64,000 nucleotides of DNA, taken from positions 1 to 64,000 of the forward strand of contig DBRN01000008.1 of NCBI GenBank assembly GCA_002305995.1. The letters are read 5' to 3'. A model generated the notes under the pieces. That model made no database searches and was not told the origin of the DNA. It saw only the letters and a program-made list of their open reading frames with translations. Of this stretch, positions 25,942-34,344 are shown in pieces. A program made the position numbers and the translations under genes. How positions within the stretch are numbered: position 1 is the first letter of the stretch; each line of letters opens with the position of its first letter. The stretch is from Atopobiaceae bacterium UBA1367. GTDB lineage: Bacteria > Actinomycetota > Coriobacteriia > Coriobacteriales > Atopobiaceae.

Positions 25942-26787
25942 CTATCGCTCACGTGCGTTCACGCGCTCTGAGATGCGGTTCACATGCAGCATGAGGTAGA
26001 GCTTCTCCTCGTGCGTGAGCGAGGGCACCTCGAAGCGCTGCCTGATAAGGACCGAGGCACGGTTCACGCAGGCAGCCGCCCTGGGATAGCCCTCCACCAC
26101 CTCTTCGTACAGATCCGTGTTCTGACTCTCGATGGGGGTCCCACCGGTCACACGATCGAGCAGGTATTGAACATGGGTGGCGAACCGCGCGAAGTCGAAC
26201 GAGTCGCGGTCGACGGAGATACCCATCTCCTCCTCGACGATGCGCGTGATACCCTCCACCAGGTACGTGATGTCCTCCTTGCGCCGCACCGCGCGGTCGC
26301 TCTGCGTGATGGCGGCGTTAATGATGGAGAGCGCGATGCCCACAGCCTCGTGGCGGTCGAGGCGCACGCGGAAGGTTCTTCGGGCGCCGCGCACGGCCAT
26401 CTGCCCCAGCTTGTACTCCGCAGGATGCGCCTGCTGCACGTCGTAGGCCAGGGGCATCTGCACCACCATGTGCTTGCGGGCGCGCTCCAGCATGAAGGCG
26501 ATGTGGTCGGCCAGGGTGATGGGCAGGTTGGGCGAGAGCTCGTAGGAGAGCGTGGCGCGACAGAGGTCGGCAAGCTGCGAGGAGAATTCAAGCACGTCCT
26601 CGTCCACTTCGCCGATGAGATCGAGATACTTGGCATCTACCCGATAGAAGGTTCGCGTGATGTCCGCGAGCGCCACCTCGCGCGGCAGCTGGCCAAAGCC
26701 GATGCCCTTCCCCAGCGCCACCAGCTCGCGACCTCTGCCGTCAAGGCAGACCGCCGCGTTGTTGTTGATCTTGCGAATAGCCTGCAC
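25942..26787 (-). CDS. BglG/LicT-type transcriptional antiterminator
   Basis: A 281-residue PTS-controlled RNA-binding protein. Residues 1-58 form the CAT RNA-binding domain (AIRKINNNAAVCLDGRGRELV, GIGFGQLP). Two PRD domains follow with regulatory histidines in the first (ADHIAFMLERARK) and second (HVQYLLDRV, LMLHVNR). GTG 26787 is chosen, 7 bp after AGGGAAGGG. It is the last gene of a PTS-ChbG operon; its target is the RAT-like element at 29318-29354. Confidence 0.92.
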   Translation of the reverse strand: MQAIRKINNNAAVCLDGRGRELVALGKGIGFGQLPREVALADITRTFYRVDAKYLDLIGEVDEDVLEFSSQLADLCRATLSYELSPNLPITLADHIAFMLERARKHMVVQMPLAYDVQQAHPAEYKLGQMAVRGARRTFRVRLDRHEAVGIALSIINAAITQSDRAVRRKEDITYLVEGITRIVEEEMGISVDRDSFDFARFATHVQYLLDRVTGGTPIESQNTDLYEEVVEGYPRAAACVNRASVLIRQRFEVPSLTHEEKLYLMLHVNRISERVNARER

Positions 26788-26805
26788 GGGCACGCCCTTC
26801 CCTGG

Positions 26806-26872
26806 CACGATGGGGACGGTTCCTATTGTGCGACATCTGGTCACCATCACGAAAAGGGCCGTCCCTATCGTG
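26806..26872. repeat. 67-bp inverted-repeat element
   Basis: Two 25-bp family members (26806-26830 and inverted 26848-26872) with a 17-bp centre, the same geometry as 25858-25924. It lies between the ChbG-like and antiterminator genes. Confidence 0.8.
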
Positions 26873-26884
26873 CTGCCTGCGGGC

Positions 26885-27655
26885 CTATAGGTCGCGGTAG
26901 TCTACGAGGCGCAGGCCGGGCTGCCCCTCAAGCCACGCGCGCAGCCCTGGATCGATGAGCGCGTCAACCTCCTTGGTGCGGTTCACCGTCAGAGAGCTGT
27001 TGTCCAGAATGAAGGCATCAAGGTATCCAGGATGAAACACCAGCACGTAGGTCTCACCGTCCGCCATGTCCTCGACCGTGCGGCGCACGAAGTCCACCGG
27101 GTCGTACTGCTCGGGCGGAAGCATGTCCTCACAGGCCATATGCACGTCGGTCTGACCGCAACGAACCATCTCGTTCGGATCAAAGCTTCCGACCTGCTCC
27201 TTCAGGCCATGCCTCTCCGCCACGTCGTGGATCGCGCGAGTGAGGTTGTCGCTCATGACGGCGTGCGCCTCGAAGTAGTCAGGGTCCCTGCCCACGATCT
27301 TGCGGAAGCTCTCGAGCTGCGCCTCGATCTCGATGAGCAGTTCGTCGTACTCCACGATCTCGCGGCCCTCGGCAAAGGCGGCGCGGTATGCACGCGAGCT
27401 CTTGAGCTGGCCGTTCTCGTCAAGCAGGCTGGGGATGAGCTTGGGGTCGGCGCACGGCATGCCAAGGCACAGGTTGGAGTGCTGGCCGATGGCGATGTTC
27501 GCGTCCCTGACCCACGCCCAGCCGCGAGCCGCCTCGGGCATGTTGGGCATGAGGCCGACGGAGCGCACCAGGCCCTCGTTCACGGATCGGGAAATGCCCA
27601 GGTTGACGGCGTAGCTGTAACCGACATCGTCGGCACGGATGAGCAGCTGCTTCAT
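26885..27655 (-). CDS. ChbG/YdjC-family carbohydrate deacetylase
   Basis: A 256-residue deacetylase. The N-terminal metal motif ADDVGYS (two Asp) and the later HSNLCLG, EAHAV and VFHPG motifs match YdjC/ChbG enzymes that remove acetyl groups from chitobiose- or diacetylchitobiose-like PTS products. It lies between the PTS permease and antiterminator, so it probably acts on the imported phospho-sugar. The exact sugar is not determined. Confidence 0.9.
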   Translation of the reverse strand: MKQLLIRADDVGYSYAVNLGISRSVNEGLVRSVGLMPNMPEAARGWAWVRDANIAIGQHSNLCLGMPCADPKLIPSLLDENGQLKSSRAYRAAFAEGREIVEYDELLIEIEAQLESFRKIVGRDPDYFEAHAVMSDNLTRAIHDVAERHGLKEQVGSFDPNEMVRCGQTDVHMACEDMLPPEQYDPVDFVRRTVEDMADGETYVLVFHPGYLDAFILDNSSLTVNRTKEVDALIDPGLRAWLEGQPGLRLVDYRDL

Positions 27656-27700
27656 GGTGGCGTCCTATCATCGAAGGGTCCTGTCTTACCGTATGGGAAC

Positions 27701-27729
27701 GGGAGGTGGCTTGGGTCGAACCACCTCCC
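27701..27729 (-). terminator. Intercistronic stem-loop
   Basis: A 9-bp perfect stem (27701-27709 with 27721-27729) and 11-base loop between the PTS and ChbG genes. No T-run, so it may stabilise or partially terminate the upstream message. Confidence 0.45.
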
Positions 27730-27748
27730 AAGGGGGTGGGAGCGCACG

Positions 27749-29185
27749 CTATGCGGCCCGCTCTGCAGTCCTCTTGTCCTCCTCAAGCTGCTCCTTGGTG
27801 AAGCCGAAGAGGTAGGTGACGGCAGCGGCGACCGCGAACGCCACCACGCTCGCGACGATGCCCATGGGCAGGCTGCTGGGGTTATCGGGGCTGCCGTAGC
27901 CTAGGGCGCCAAGCACGTTGGTGGCACCAAGCATGTACACGTGCACGCCGAAGAGACCAGCCAGGGCGCCGCCCACGGCACCACCGATGACCATGCCGGC
28001 CAGGCAGCGAGTGTACTTGAAGCCGGTGCCGTATAGTGCGGGCTCGGTGACGCCACCGATGAAGCCGGAGATGGAGTAGCCGAGCTGTGCCATCTTCTCG
28101 TCCTTCTCGCGCAGGCGCAAGAAAGCGCCGAAGGCCATGCCCCAGGTGGCCCACTGGGCGATGGAGCCGCCCACCATGACAGCCGCGTCGCCGGCAGGGT
28201 TGGTGAGGACCTGGGTGATGCCGAGGGTGATCAGCACCTGGTGCATGCCGGTCATGACCAAGAACTCCCAGAGGGCGGCGATGACGGCCACACCGACAAA
28301 GCCCGTGGCATTGCCAAAGGCAAAGAGACCGTCGCCCAGCAGAGTGCCCAGGGTGTTGCCGATGGGCGCGAGCGCACAGTAGCCCACGGGAATCATGATG
28401 AGCATGGTGAGGAAGGGCACGAAGACCGTGGAGAGCATGTCGGGGACGATCCTCTTCATGAGCTTCTCGACCTGATTGAGCGCCGGCACACACAACAGGA
28501 TGGGCAGCACGGTCTGGGCGTACGAGACCACTGGCGCGGGGATGCCGTAGACGCTCATCGTGGTGGCTTCGCCGGCGCCAGCAAGCGCCACAAGCTCGGG
28601 CACGATGAGGATGCCGCCCATGAACATGCCGAGCATGGTGTTGGCGTTCAGGGTCTTGGCGGCCGAATACCCCAGGTAGATGGGTAGGAAGTAGAAGGCC
28701 GCATTATAGATCCACGTATTGAAGAGCTGATAGGCTTGGCTGTCCTCGGTCCAGAGGCCCAGCATCATGGGGCCGAAGATCATGGCGATGACGCGGAAGA
28801 ACGCGCCGCCCATCATGATGGGGATGAGGGCCACCATGGATTTGGAGAGGTAGTTGATGATGGCGTTCCCAACGTTCTGAGGCGTCCACTCGAACTTGGC
28901 GAGGTCGCCCTCGTCCACGTCGATGGCACCCGCCCCGCCCACGCCGAGCCTGACGCACTCGTCATAGACCTTGGTCACGTTCTGACCGATGATGACCTGA
29001 AACTGCCCGCCGCTCCACTGGGCGCCAATGACGCCGGGAACCTTCTTGACGGCGTCGGGATCGGGGATGCTCTCGTCCTTGAGCGAGAAGCGCAGGCGCG
29101 TGACGCAGTGGATGAGGTTGGTGACGTTGTCCTTGCCGCCAACTGCGGCGAGGACGTCGGCAGCGGTCTTTGCGTTATCTGCCAT
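27749..29185 (-). CDS. PTS transporter subunit EIIBC, glucose/sucrose/beta-glucoside family
   Basis: A 478-residue membrane permease. The EIIB domain holds phospho-cysteine C27 in NLIHCVTRLRF. The EIIC domain (about residues 105-465) has ten or so hydrophobic segments and the FIGGVTEPALYGTGFKY signature. There is no EIIA domain, so it must borrow a glucose-type EIIA. ATG 29185 follows GGAAGGAAG. It is preceded by a RAT/attenuator and followed by ChbG-like and LicT genes. Substrate probably a disaccharide or amino-sugar glycoside. Confidence 0.93.
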   Translation of the reverse strand: MADNAKTAADVLAAVGGKDNVTNLIHCVTRLRFSLKDESIPDPDAVKKVPGVIGAQWSGGQFQVIIGQNVTKVYDECVRLGVGGAGAIDVDEGDLAKFEWTPQNVGNAIINYLSKSMVALIPIMMGGAFFRVIAMIFGPMMLGLWTEDSQAYQLFNTWIYNAAFYFLPIYLGYSAAKTLNANTMLGMFMGGILIVPELVALAGAGEATTMSVYGIPAPVVSYAQTVLPILLCVPALNQVEKLMKRIVPDMLSTVFVPFLTMLIMIPVGYCALAPIGNTLGTLLGDGLFAFGNATGFVGVAVIAALWEFLVMTGMHQVLITLGITQVLTNPAGDAAVMVGGSIAQWATWGMAFGAFLRLREKDEKMAQLGYSISGFIGGVTEPALYGTGFKYTRCLAGMVIGGAVGGALAGLFGVHVYMLGATNVLGALGYGSPDNPSSLPMGIVASVVAFAVAAAVTYLFGFTKEQLEEDKRTAERAA

Positions 29186-29291
29186 GAGATGCTTCCTTCC
29201 TTCGTAGGCTCTCCTGCCGGTGCCACTCCGGGGGACCCATGGGAAGGGTGATCGGGCCTTCGGCATGAAGAAAGCCCCCGAAGCACGCAGA

Positions 29292-29354
29292 GCAGAACCA
29301 GCGCCGCTGGTCCTGCCGGTAATGCCTCGCGGAGCTACCCGCCGAGTAACACCC
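29292..29354 (-). promoter_or_regulatory. RAT-like antiterminator site and overlapping terminator
   Basis: On the minus strand the segment 29354-29318 begins GGGTGTTACT and ends AGGCATTACC, the two sides of a LicT/SacY-type ribonucleic antiterminator, with a CTC.GCGG/CCGC.GAG stem between. An 11-bp hairpin (29292-29316, two G.U/mismatch positions) follows at once and could be the terminator that LicT prevents. The T-run after it is weak. Confidence 0.65.
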
Positions 29355-29365
29355 GAGCTAGGAGC

Positions 29366-29395
29366 ATGCTACAACGACGGTGGAAGCGCTGTCAA
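29366..29395 (-). promoter_or_regulatory. Promoter of PTS operon
   Basis: TTGACA (29390-29395) and TAGCAT (29366-29371) on the minus strand with an 18-bp spacer, just upstream of the RAT-like element. Confidence 0.65.
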
Positions 29396-29457
29396 CAACC
29401 CTGCCGAGATTGGTGGGTGCACTTTGTGGAGCGGTTGCGGTTCCCAAGCGCACGTCG

Positions 29458-29496
29458 CACGAAAATCCCCGTCCCTATCGTGCCGTCCCTATCGTG
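29458..29496. repeat. Palindromic repeat family, 1.5 copies
   Basis: A full 25-bp unit at 29458-29482 followed by the last 14 bp of another, downstream of the GNAT gene stop. Confidence 0.75.
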
Positions 29497-30031
29497 CTGC
29501 CTCCCATTCCTCCCGAGCGATGCACGTGAGATGCTCCGTCCTCAGGAGCCCGTCGATCTGGCACGAGACGTTCTCCACGGTGTGGTGGTATCGGAGGCCG
29601 CACTTCTCCTGCACGCGCTTGGACTTCTCATTTCCGTCGAAGTACCCACACCACAGCCTCTCGAGGCCAAGCTCCATAAAGGCGCGTTCCATGATCGCGC
29701 GGACGCCCTCGGGGATGAGGCCGCGCCCCCAGAAGGGCACGCCTATCCAGTAGCCTATCTCCGCCTCGGTGTCGGGGATGCCGATGTTGGAGGCCGCGCC
29801 TACCATCAGCCCGATGCTTCCTGTGGGGTGTCCGGTCTCCTTGGGGACGACCGCGTAGGTCTCGGGCGCCGCGAGGATGTTCCGTATGATGTCCCGGCTG
29901 TTCTCCGCACTGGTGTGGACCGGCCAGCCTGCGATGGGACCGACGTCCGGATGGCTCGCGTACCGGTAGAGATCCTCCGCGTCCTCCACGCGCCACGGTC
30001 GCAGGACGAGTCGCTCCGTCTCGATGGCCAT
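29489..30031 (-). CDS. GNAT acetyltransferase (RimJ/RimL-like)
   Basis: A 180-residue N-acetyltransferase. It begins IETERLVLRPWRVEDAEDLY, has the IGYWIGVPFWGRGLIPEG acetyl-CoA loop region and ends with the KSKRVQEKCGLRYHHT helix, all typical of the RimJ/RimL branch. The start follows GGGGGG. The 3' end runs into the repeat at 29458-29496. Substrate may be a ribosomal protein, another protein or a small molecule. Confidence 0.9.
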   Translation of the reverse strand: MAIETERLVLRPWRVEDAEDLYRYASHPDVGPIAGWPVHTSAENSRDIIRNILAAPETYAVVPKETGHPTGSIGLMVGAASNIGIPDTEAEIGYWIGVPFWGRGLIPEGVRAIMERAFMELGLERLWCGYFDGNEKSKRVQEKCGLRYHHTVENVSCQIDGLLRTEHLTCIAREEWEAAR

Positions 30032-30039
30032 GTCTGCCC

Positions 30040-30174
30040 CCCTACAAACCGGATGCCCTGCCCGACATTGTAGAGCACGCGCAACTCAACCACCGCGTCC
30101 TCTGCACCATCCGGAACGATGCGCTTGGGATCAAGGTGTGCCTCGTCGACCGTCGTGGCAACGTCTGCGAGTGA
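30040..30174 (+). pseudogene. Unidentified C-terminal gene fragment
   Basis: The plus-strand frame reading YKPDALPDIVEHAQLNH and ending VDRRGNVCE at a TGA looks protein-like but has no start or upstream body. I do not recognise the family. Confidence 0.3.
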
Positions 30175-30250
30175 GGCCCCTCTCCGTCGGACGCCTGGAA
30201 CGGTTGTGCTGGTGCTGATTCCAGCACCCCTCCGACAGCACGAAAAGCAA

Positions 30251-30300
30251 CACGAAAATCCCCGTCCCTATCGTGCCCGAAAATCCCCGTCCCTATCGTG
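30251..30300. repeat. Palindromic repeat family, two tandem copies
   Basis: 25-bp units at 30251-30275 and 30276-30300. The second supplies the stop codon of the gene at 30293. Confidence 0.8.
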
Positions 30301-31426
30301 CCGTCAGGCCGAACACGAGCAGGATGAACGCTACGGTGAGGACAAGAAATCCCAAGGCAATCGCCCAGGCGCCTGGCCTCGCGAGGTTCATGGTCCAGCC
30401 GATACCAAAGCGCTTGGGCAAGAAGATGCTCACGTCCTCTCGGTTGAAGTAGAGCACGCCAAGCTTCCAGTGCTCGTCGTCATCCGCCAAGAGCTCGCCG
30501 TTATCCCGCATCCTCCTGAACACGCGCGAGCCCGCCTGTCCGTAGACGACCGACAGCGCCACGCTGCCTACGACGATGGGGATGCAGAGGAGCGTGACGA
30601 CGAGCCCTGCTTGGCCAAGCCCGATGAGTCCCGCCGACGAGAGCAAGAACAGAAGGCCGGTTCCTCCGCTCATGAGAACGCCCGTGGCAAGCAAGAGCAC
30701 GCTCTGCGCGCGGGCGAAGAGCCCATATGCCAGGGCGGACGTGGCAGGCGCGCTAGGGTCGGCCGGACGCTTCGAGCGCAGGATCATCCAGTGGGAGAAG
30801 ACAAGGCACGCCGCCATGAACGCCTCGAGGGCAACGGGAAACCCGATGGCGCTGCCGAGCGTCTTCGGCACATAGTCGTTGACGTTCCCCGTGAAGTCGG
30901 CATACATCGGCAGCATGCCGGGCATGCTTGGGTACAGCGCGAGCCCTAGGCAGACCGTCCCCAGGATGACGGGGACATAGAGCAGGTTCCATGCCAGGGG
31001 GATCGCGCCGGGCAGGTCCTCCTCGGCGACGCTGACGGTTGCCTGGTGGTGCCTCGCCTTCCAGCCCTCAGAGCGCTTGATCTCGATCACCCTGTGACGG
31101 TTGCGCAGCATGAGCGCGAAGGACACGGCTACGGGAATGGCCAGGGCAGCGCACATGAGCGCCGTGCCGATCACGTCCTGCCCAGAGGTGATCAGCACGC
31201 CAGCGACCAGGGAGATGACGGTCGCTGCCGCCGTCAGGGCGAGCATCGCCGAAGCGTATCGCCTCTTGAGGGCGACAAGGCGCGGGTCCTTCTGAGCTGA
31301 GGCAGGCACCGTCACGGCAAAGCACTCGTTGCGACGCATGAGGTACGGAGTGAGGGCAAGCAGTAGGCCGACGACGAACGTCAGCAGCACCAGCGTGCCA
31401 ATCGTAGCGGCAGCTATCATGGTCAT
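30293..31426 (-). CDS. DUF1648/DUF5808 membrane protein
   Basis: A 377-residue protein with about ten hydrophobic segments. A DUF1648-like segment PMYADFTGNVNDYVPK is central, and a DUF5808-like C-terminal soluble patch (DDEHWKLGVLYFNREDVSIFLPKRFGIGW, shortened) precedes the last helix. The start overlaps the GntR stop (ATGA). Such proteins commonly accompany YtrA-type GntR regulators. The last codons and TAG stop lie in a repeat copy, so the original C terminus may have been replaced. Confidence 0.85.
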   Translation of the reverse strand: MTMIAAATIGTLVLLTFVVGLLLALTPYLMRRNECFAVTVPASAQKDPRLVALKRRYASAMLALTAAATVISLVAGVLITSGQDVIGTALMCAALAIPVAVSFALMLRNRHRVIEIKRSEGWKARHHQATVSVAEEDLPGAIPLAWNLLYVPVILGTVCLGLALYPSMPGMLPMYADFTGNVNDYVPKTLGSAIGFPVALEAFMAACLVFSHWMILRSKRPADPSAPATSALAYGLFARAQSVLLLATGVLMSGGTGLLFLLSSAGLIGLGQAGLVVTLLCIPIVVGSVALSVVYGQAGSRVFRRMRDNGELLADDDEHWKLGVLYFNREDVSIFLPKRFGIGWTMNLARPGAWAIALGFLVLTVAFILLVFGLTAR

Positions 31427-31860
31427 GCCTCCTCAAACACAGAGTCTACGAACACGCGCCTGGCCTGAGTGCGCGCGGCATCCAAGAACGTCTCCGCGGT
31501 CCCCCCTTGGGCGCAGTGCTCGAGAGCAAGCTGGTGAAGGGCTGCCGCAAGCCTCTCCGAGTTTGCCGCAAGGCGCTCGGACGTCGCGGTCTGCCCAAAG
31601 TCGGCCACGACCGCTCCCGAGCGGCCGCGCATGAGAAGGTATCCCTCGTCCCGTAGCACGGCATAGGCCTTGTTCACGGTGTGGAGGTTCACGCCGAGGT
31701 CACCTGCAAGCGTGCGCACACTGGGAAGCCGGTCTGCGGGAGAGAGCTCCCCCCGTGCGATAGCCGCCACGATCTGATCGCGAATCTGCTGGTAGACGGG
31801 CACTTGGGCCATCTGGTCAATGCGGAGGATCACATGGGCCCCTTCCACGTTGAGTTCCAT
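31423..31860 (-). CDS. GntR-family regulator, YtrA subfamily
   Basis: A 145-residue regulator. The N-terminal winged HTH (VPVYQQIRDQIVAAIARGEL, LPSVRTLAGDLGVNLHTVNKAY) is classic GntR, and the short helical tail without a ligand domain marks the YtrA subfamily. It follows the ABC permease by 41 bp and is coupled to the DUF1648 gene. The operator is likely the TGTACTAGTACA palindrome at 34319 in the operon promoter, giving autoregulation. Confidence 0.9.
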   Translation of the reverse strand: MELNVEGAHVILRIDQMAQVPVYQQIRDQIVAAIARGELSPADRLPSVRTLAGDLGVNLHTVNKAYAVLRDEGYLLMRGRSGAVVADFGQTATSERLAANSERLAAALHQLALEHCAQGGTAETFLDAARTQARRVFVDSVFEEA

Positions 31861-31901
31861 CTTCCATAGAGTGAATGCATCATTGTGCTGTGCGCCATCC
31901 C

Positions 31902-33518
31902 TCACTGGTCTTGAAGCGGAATGCGCATCGCAGCCCTTCCGGCAAACACAGCAGCAACGAGAACTGCCAGCGCGATGGCTATGCCCACCGCAGGGCCCGC
32001 ATCACCCGCAAGCAGCGTCGCCGCAGCCCCCGCAATCGTCGCAAGCAAGCCCGCACTGATGCAGATACCCACGCTCGCTGAGCGCTTGACCGGCTCGTAC
32101 TCGCTCGACCAGTCGTAATGAGGATGTCGCACGTTCAAGAAAGCGCCTAGATATGAGGCCAGAGCCCCCATCGCCAACGGAGCAACGATGAGCAAGATAG
32201 CATCCGGCAACGTCTTTGCGATCCCGGCAGCGGCAATCGCCCCGGCAATCACGGAAACGGGTGCAGTGACGAGCAGGTTCAGCGCTATCCTTGCGCCGAC
32301 TATCGTGGAGGAGGGCACCGGCGCGGTCTGCGCGATCCAGCGCGCGCTCCCCTCGAGCGAGGTCGATGCGGCGGTGAGCGACGTCATCGCCATGCAGAAT
32401 GCCAAAGCCCAAGGAAGCGTTCCCGCCATCAGGGCACCGATCGCATCCCCGTCTGTTCCCGGAACGTTCATCGCGGATGCGACGACCTCGGGCCCGGCCA
32501 CGGCAGCCGCGATAGCGGCAGCAAGCGCGAAAACGGGGCCGGGCGCGGTGTTCATGAAATATATCGGAGTCCCAAGCCATAACATGAACTCCTTACGGAT
32601 AAGGGCGGTCAGGGGCTTTCGAGGGGCGCCCGCCTTCATGGATGCGTCTCTGGCTTTGCGCGAGCCCCCAGAGGAGAGCAGGGAGTTCATGGGCACCAGG
32701 AAGATCGACAGCACGGCTACTGCGGCACCGCCAGATACGACCGAAGCACCTGCATACAGCATGAGCGCGGGCACACTTCCCCCTATCGCATCTGCTGCCC
32801 ACGCGGCGGGCGGCCAGAACGTAGACACGGACTCCTTCACCTGCCCTCCCAGCGCGGCGAGGGCAGAGAGATCTCCCTGATCGGACATGCCCGCGCCTCC
32901 CGTAGCGAACATGATCCCCACCACGAGTGCAACCGTGGAGAGCATGCTGACGATGCCGAGCGCACGGTCGGCGAAGGGCATGCGCGATGCCACCCAAGCC
33001 GCGCAAAACGAAACGGCGAGGGCGAGCGCCAAAGGGATTGCCGGAGCCAGCAGCAGAACCAACGAGGAGACGATGACGCTTGCGGGCACAGCGCCGACCG
33101 CAAGCAGGTACGCGGTCATAAGCGGCGTGCCCAGGACAAGGGAGCACACGAGGCCCATGCCGTAGAGCGGGGCGATGCGCGAGACGACCACGGTCCAAAG
33201 GGGCACGGGCATCGTGACGACGATATCGAAGTCCTTGAGCCTGAACAGAAGCCCGTTCGCCTTGATAAGCGTGGAGAACATGCAGCCCACACCTGCCGTC
33301 GCGACGGCGAGGCAGGGTAGCGCCTCCTCAGCGCCAAGCGCAACGAACGCCTGCCCGATAGCCCACATATACGCTACGGCATACACGGCAAGCAGGACGA
33401 TGCCTATGGCAGCGAGCACGAGCTTCCGCTTCGCCTTCGAGTCGCGCTCGTTCATCAAACGTCCCACGCCGAACGCGCCGAGCGCCTGGACCTTGAGCAG
33501 GGGCGTGAGGCTAGCCAT
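31902..33518 (-). CDS. ABC transporter permease
   Basis: A 538-residue polytopic protein with about twelve membrane segments in two halves, separated by a cytoplasmic loop around residues 275-310 (SSGGSRKARDASMK). It pairs with the ATPase just upstream, whose stop is 4 bp before its start. Large permeases of this type are found with YtrA-like regulators; the substrate is unknown but export or bacitracin/cell-envelope stress roles are common in the group. Confidence 0.83.
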   Translation of the reverse strand: MASLTPLLKVQALGAFGVGRLMNERDSKAKRKLVLAAIGIVLLAVYAVAYMWAIGQAFVALGAEEALPCLAVATAGVGCMFSTLIKANGLLFRLKDFDIVVTMPVPLWTVVVSRIAPLYGMGLVCSLVLGTPLMTAYLLAVGAVPASVIVSSLVLLLAPAIPLALALAVSFCAAWVASRMPFADRALGIVSMLSTVALVVGIMFATGGAGMSDQGDLSALAALGGQVKESVSTFWPPAAWAADAIGGSVPALMLYAGASVVSGGAAVAVLSIFLVPMNSLLSSGGSRKARDASMKAGAPRKPLTALIRKEFMLWLGTPIYFMNTAPGPVFALAAAIAAAVAGPEVVASAMNVPGTDGDAIGALMAGTLPWALAFCMAMTSLTAASTSLEGSARWIAQTAPVPSSTIVGARIALNLLVTAPVSVIAGAIAAAGIAKTLPDAILLIVAPLAMGALASYLGAFLNVRHPHYDWSSEYEPVKRSASVGICISAGLLATIAGAAATLLAGDAGPAVGIAIALAVLVAAVFAGRAAMRIPLQDQ

Positions 33519-34266
33519 TGCGCGCCTCCCGCGCGAGCTCGAGGAACACCTGCTCGAGGCTCTCATCCCCGCGGACCTCATAGGTCGTTCCCAAACGGAT
33601 GATGCTGCCCTGGCGGATGATCGCAATCGTGTCGCAGAGCTTCTCCACGGTGTCGAGCACGTGGCTCGAGAGGAAGATGGCGCTACCGCGCGACGTGAGC
33701 TCGTGCATCATGGTGCGCAGCTCGTATGCCACCTCGGGATCGAGCCCGACAAAGGGCTCGTCAAGCACGAGCAGCCGTGGCTCGTGGAGGAAGGCTCCGA
33801 TCATGACGAGCTTCTGCCTCATGCCGTGCGAATACGCAGAAACCATCTCGCCGAGCCTGTCTTCTATCCCCAAGCGCTTGGCGTAGCCGTCTATGCGCCG
33901 TGCCCGCTCGTCGGAACCAACGCAGAACAGGTCCGCCACGTAGTCGAGGTATTGCATACCGGTGAGAAACCCGTAGACGTCCGGGCTGTCGGGCACGTAG
34001 GCGGTCACCTGCTTGCAGGAGACGGGATCCGTGCGGACCGATTTCCCGCAGATCCGGATGTCGCCCCCATCGAAGGAAAGGGCGCCCACGATAGAGCGGA
34101 TGAGCGTCGTCTTGCCTGCGCCGTTGTGCCCCACAAAACCGAAGATGCTGCCGGGGAAGACTGAGAGCGAAACGTCTTCGACAACCCGCTTTCCCCCGTA
34201 GCTCTTCGAGTAGCCCTCGACGACGAGAATCGGGGGATCCGGCTGACGCGCGCTGTCTGCGATCAT
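33511..34266 (-). CDS. ABC transporter ATP-binding protein
   Basis: A 251-residue ATPase with Walker A GHNGAGKTT, signature YSHGMRQKL, Walker B LLVLDEPFVGLDP and H in SSHVLDTV. It is the first gene of the ABC-permease-GntR-DUF1648 operon. The frame overlaps the permease start region by a few bases. The transported compound is not known. Confidence 0.92.
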   Translation of the reverse strand: MIADSARQPDPPILVVEGYSKSYGGKRVVEDVSLSVFPGSIFGFVGHNGAGKTTLIRSIVGALSFDGGDIRICGKSVRTDPVSCKQVTAYVPDSPDVYGFLTGMQYLDYVADLFCVGSDERARRIDGYAKRLGIEDRLGEMVSAYSHGMRQKLVMIGAFLHEPRLLVLDEPFVGLDPEVAYELRTMMHELTSRGSAIFLSSHVLDTVEKLCDTIAIIRQGSIIRLGTTYEVRGDESLEQVFLELAREARNG

Positions 34267-34311
34267 CGATTGGCCTCCTCGGATCTTTCCCTCGCTGGAT
34301 GCCTGATTCTA

Positions 34312-34340
34312 TCATATGTGTACTAGTACAGATAGAACAA
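34312..34340 (-). promoter_or_regulatory. Promoter with GntR operator in the spacer
   Basis: Minus-strand TTGTTC (34335-34340) and TATGAT (34312-34317) with a 17-bp spacer. The perfect 12-bp palindrome TGTACTAGTACA (34319-34330) fills most of the spacer, as expected for YtrA-type repression. Confidence 0.8.
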
Positions 34341-34344
34341 AAGA

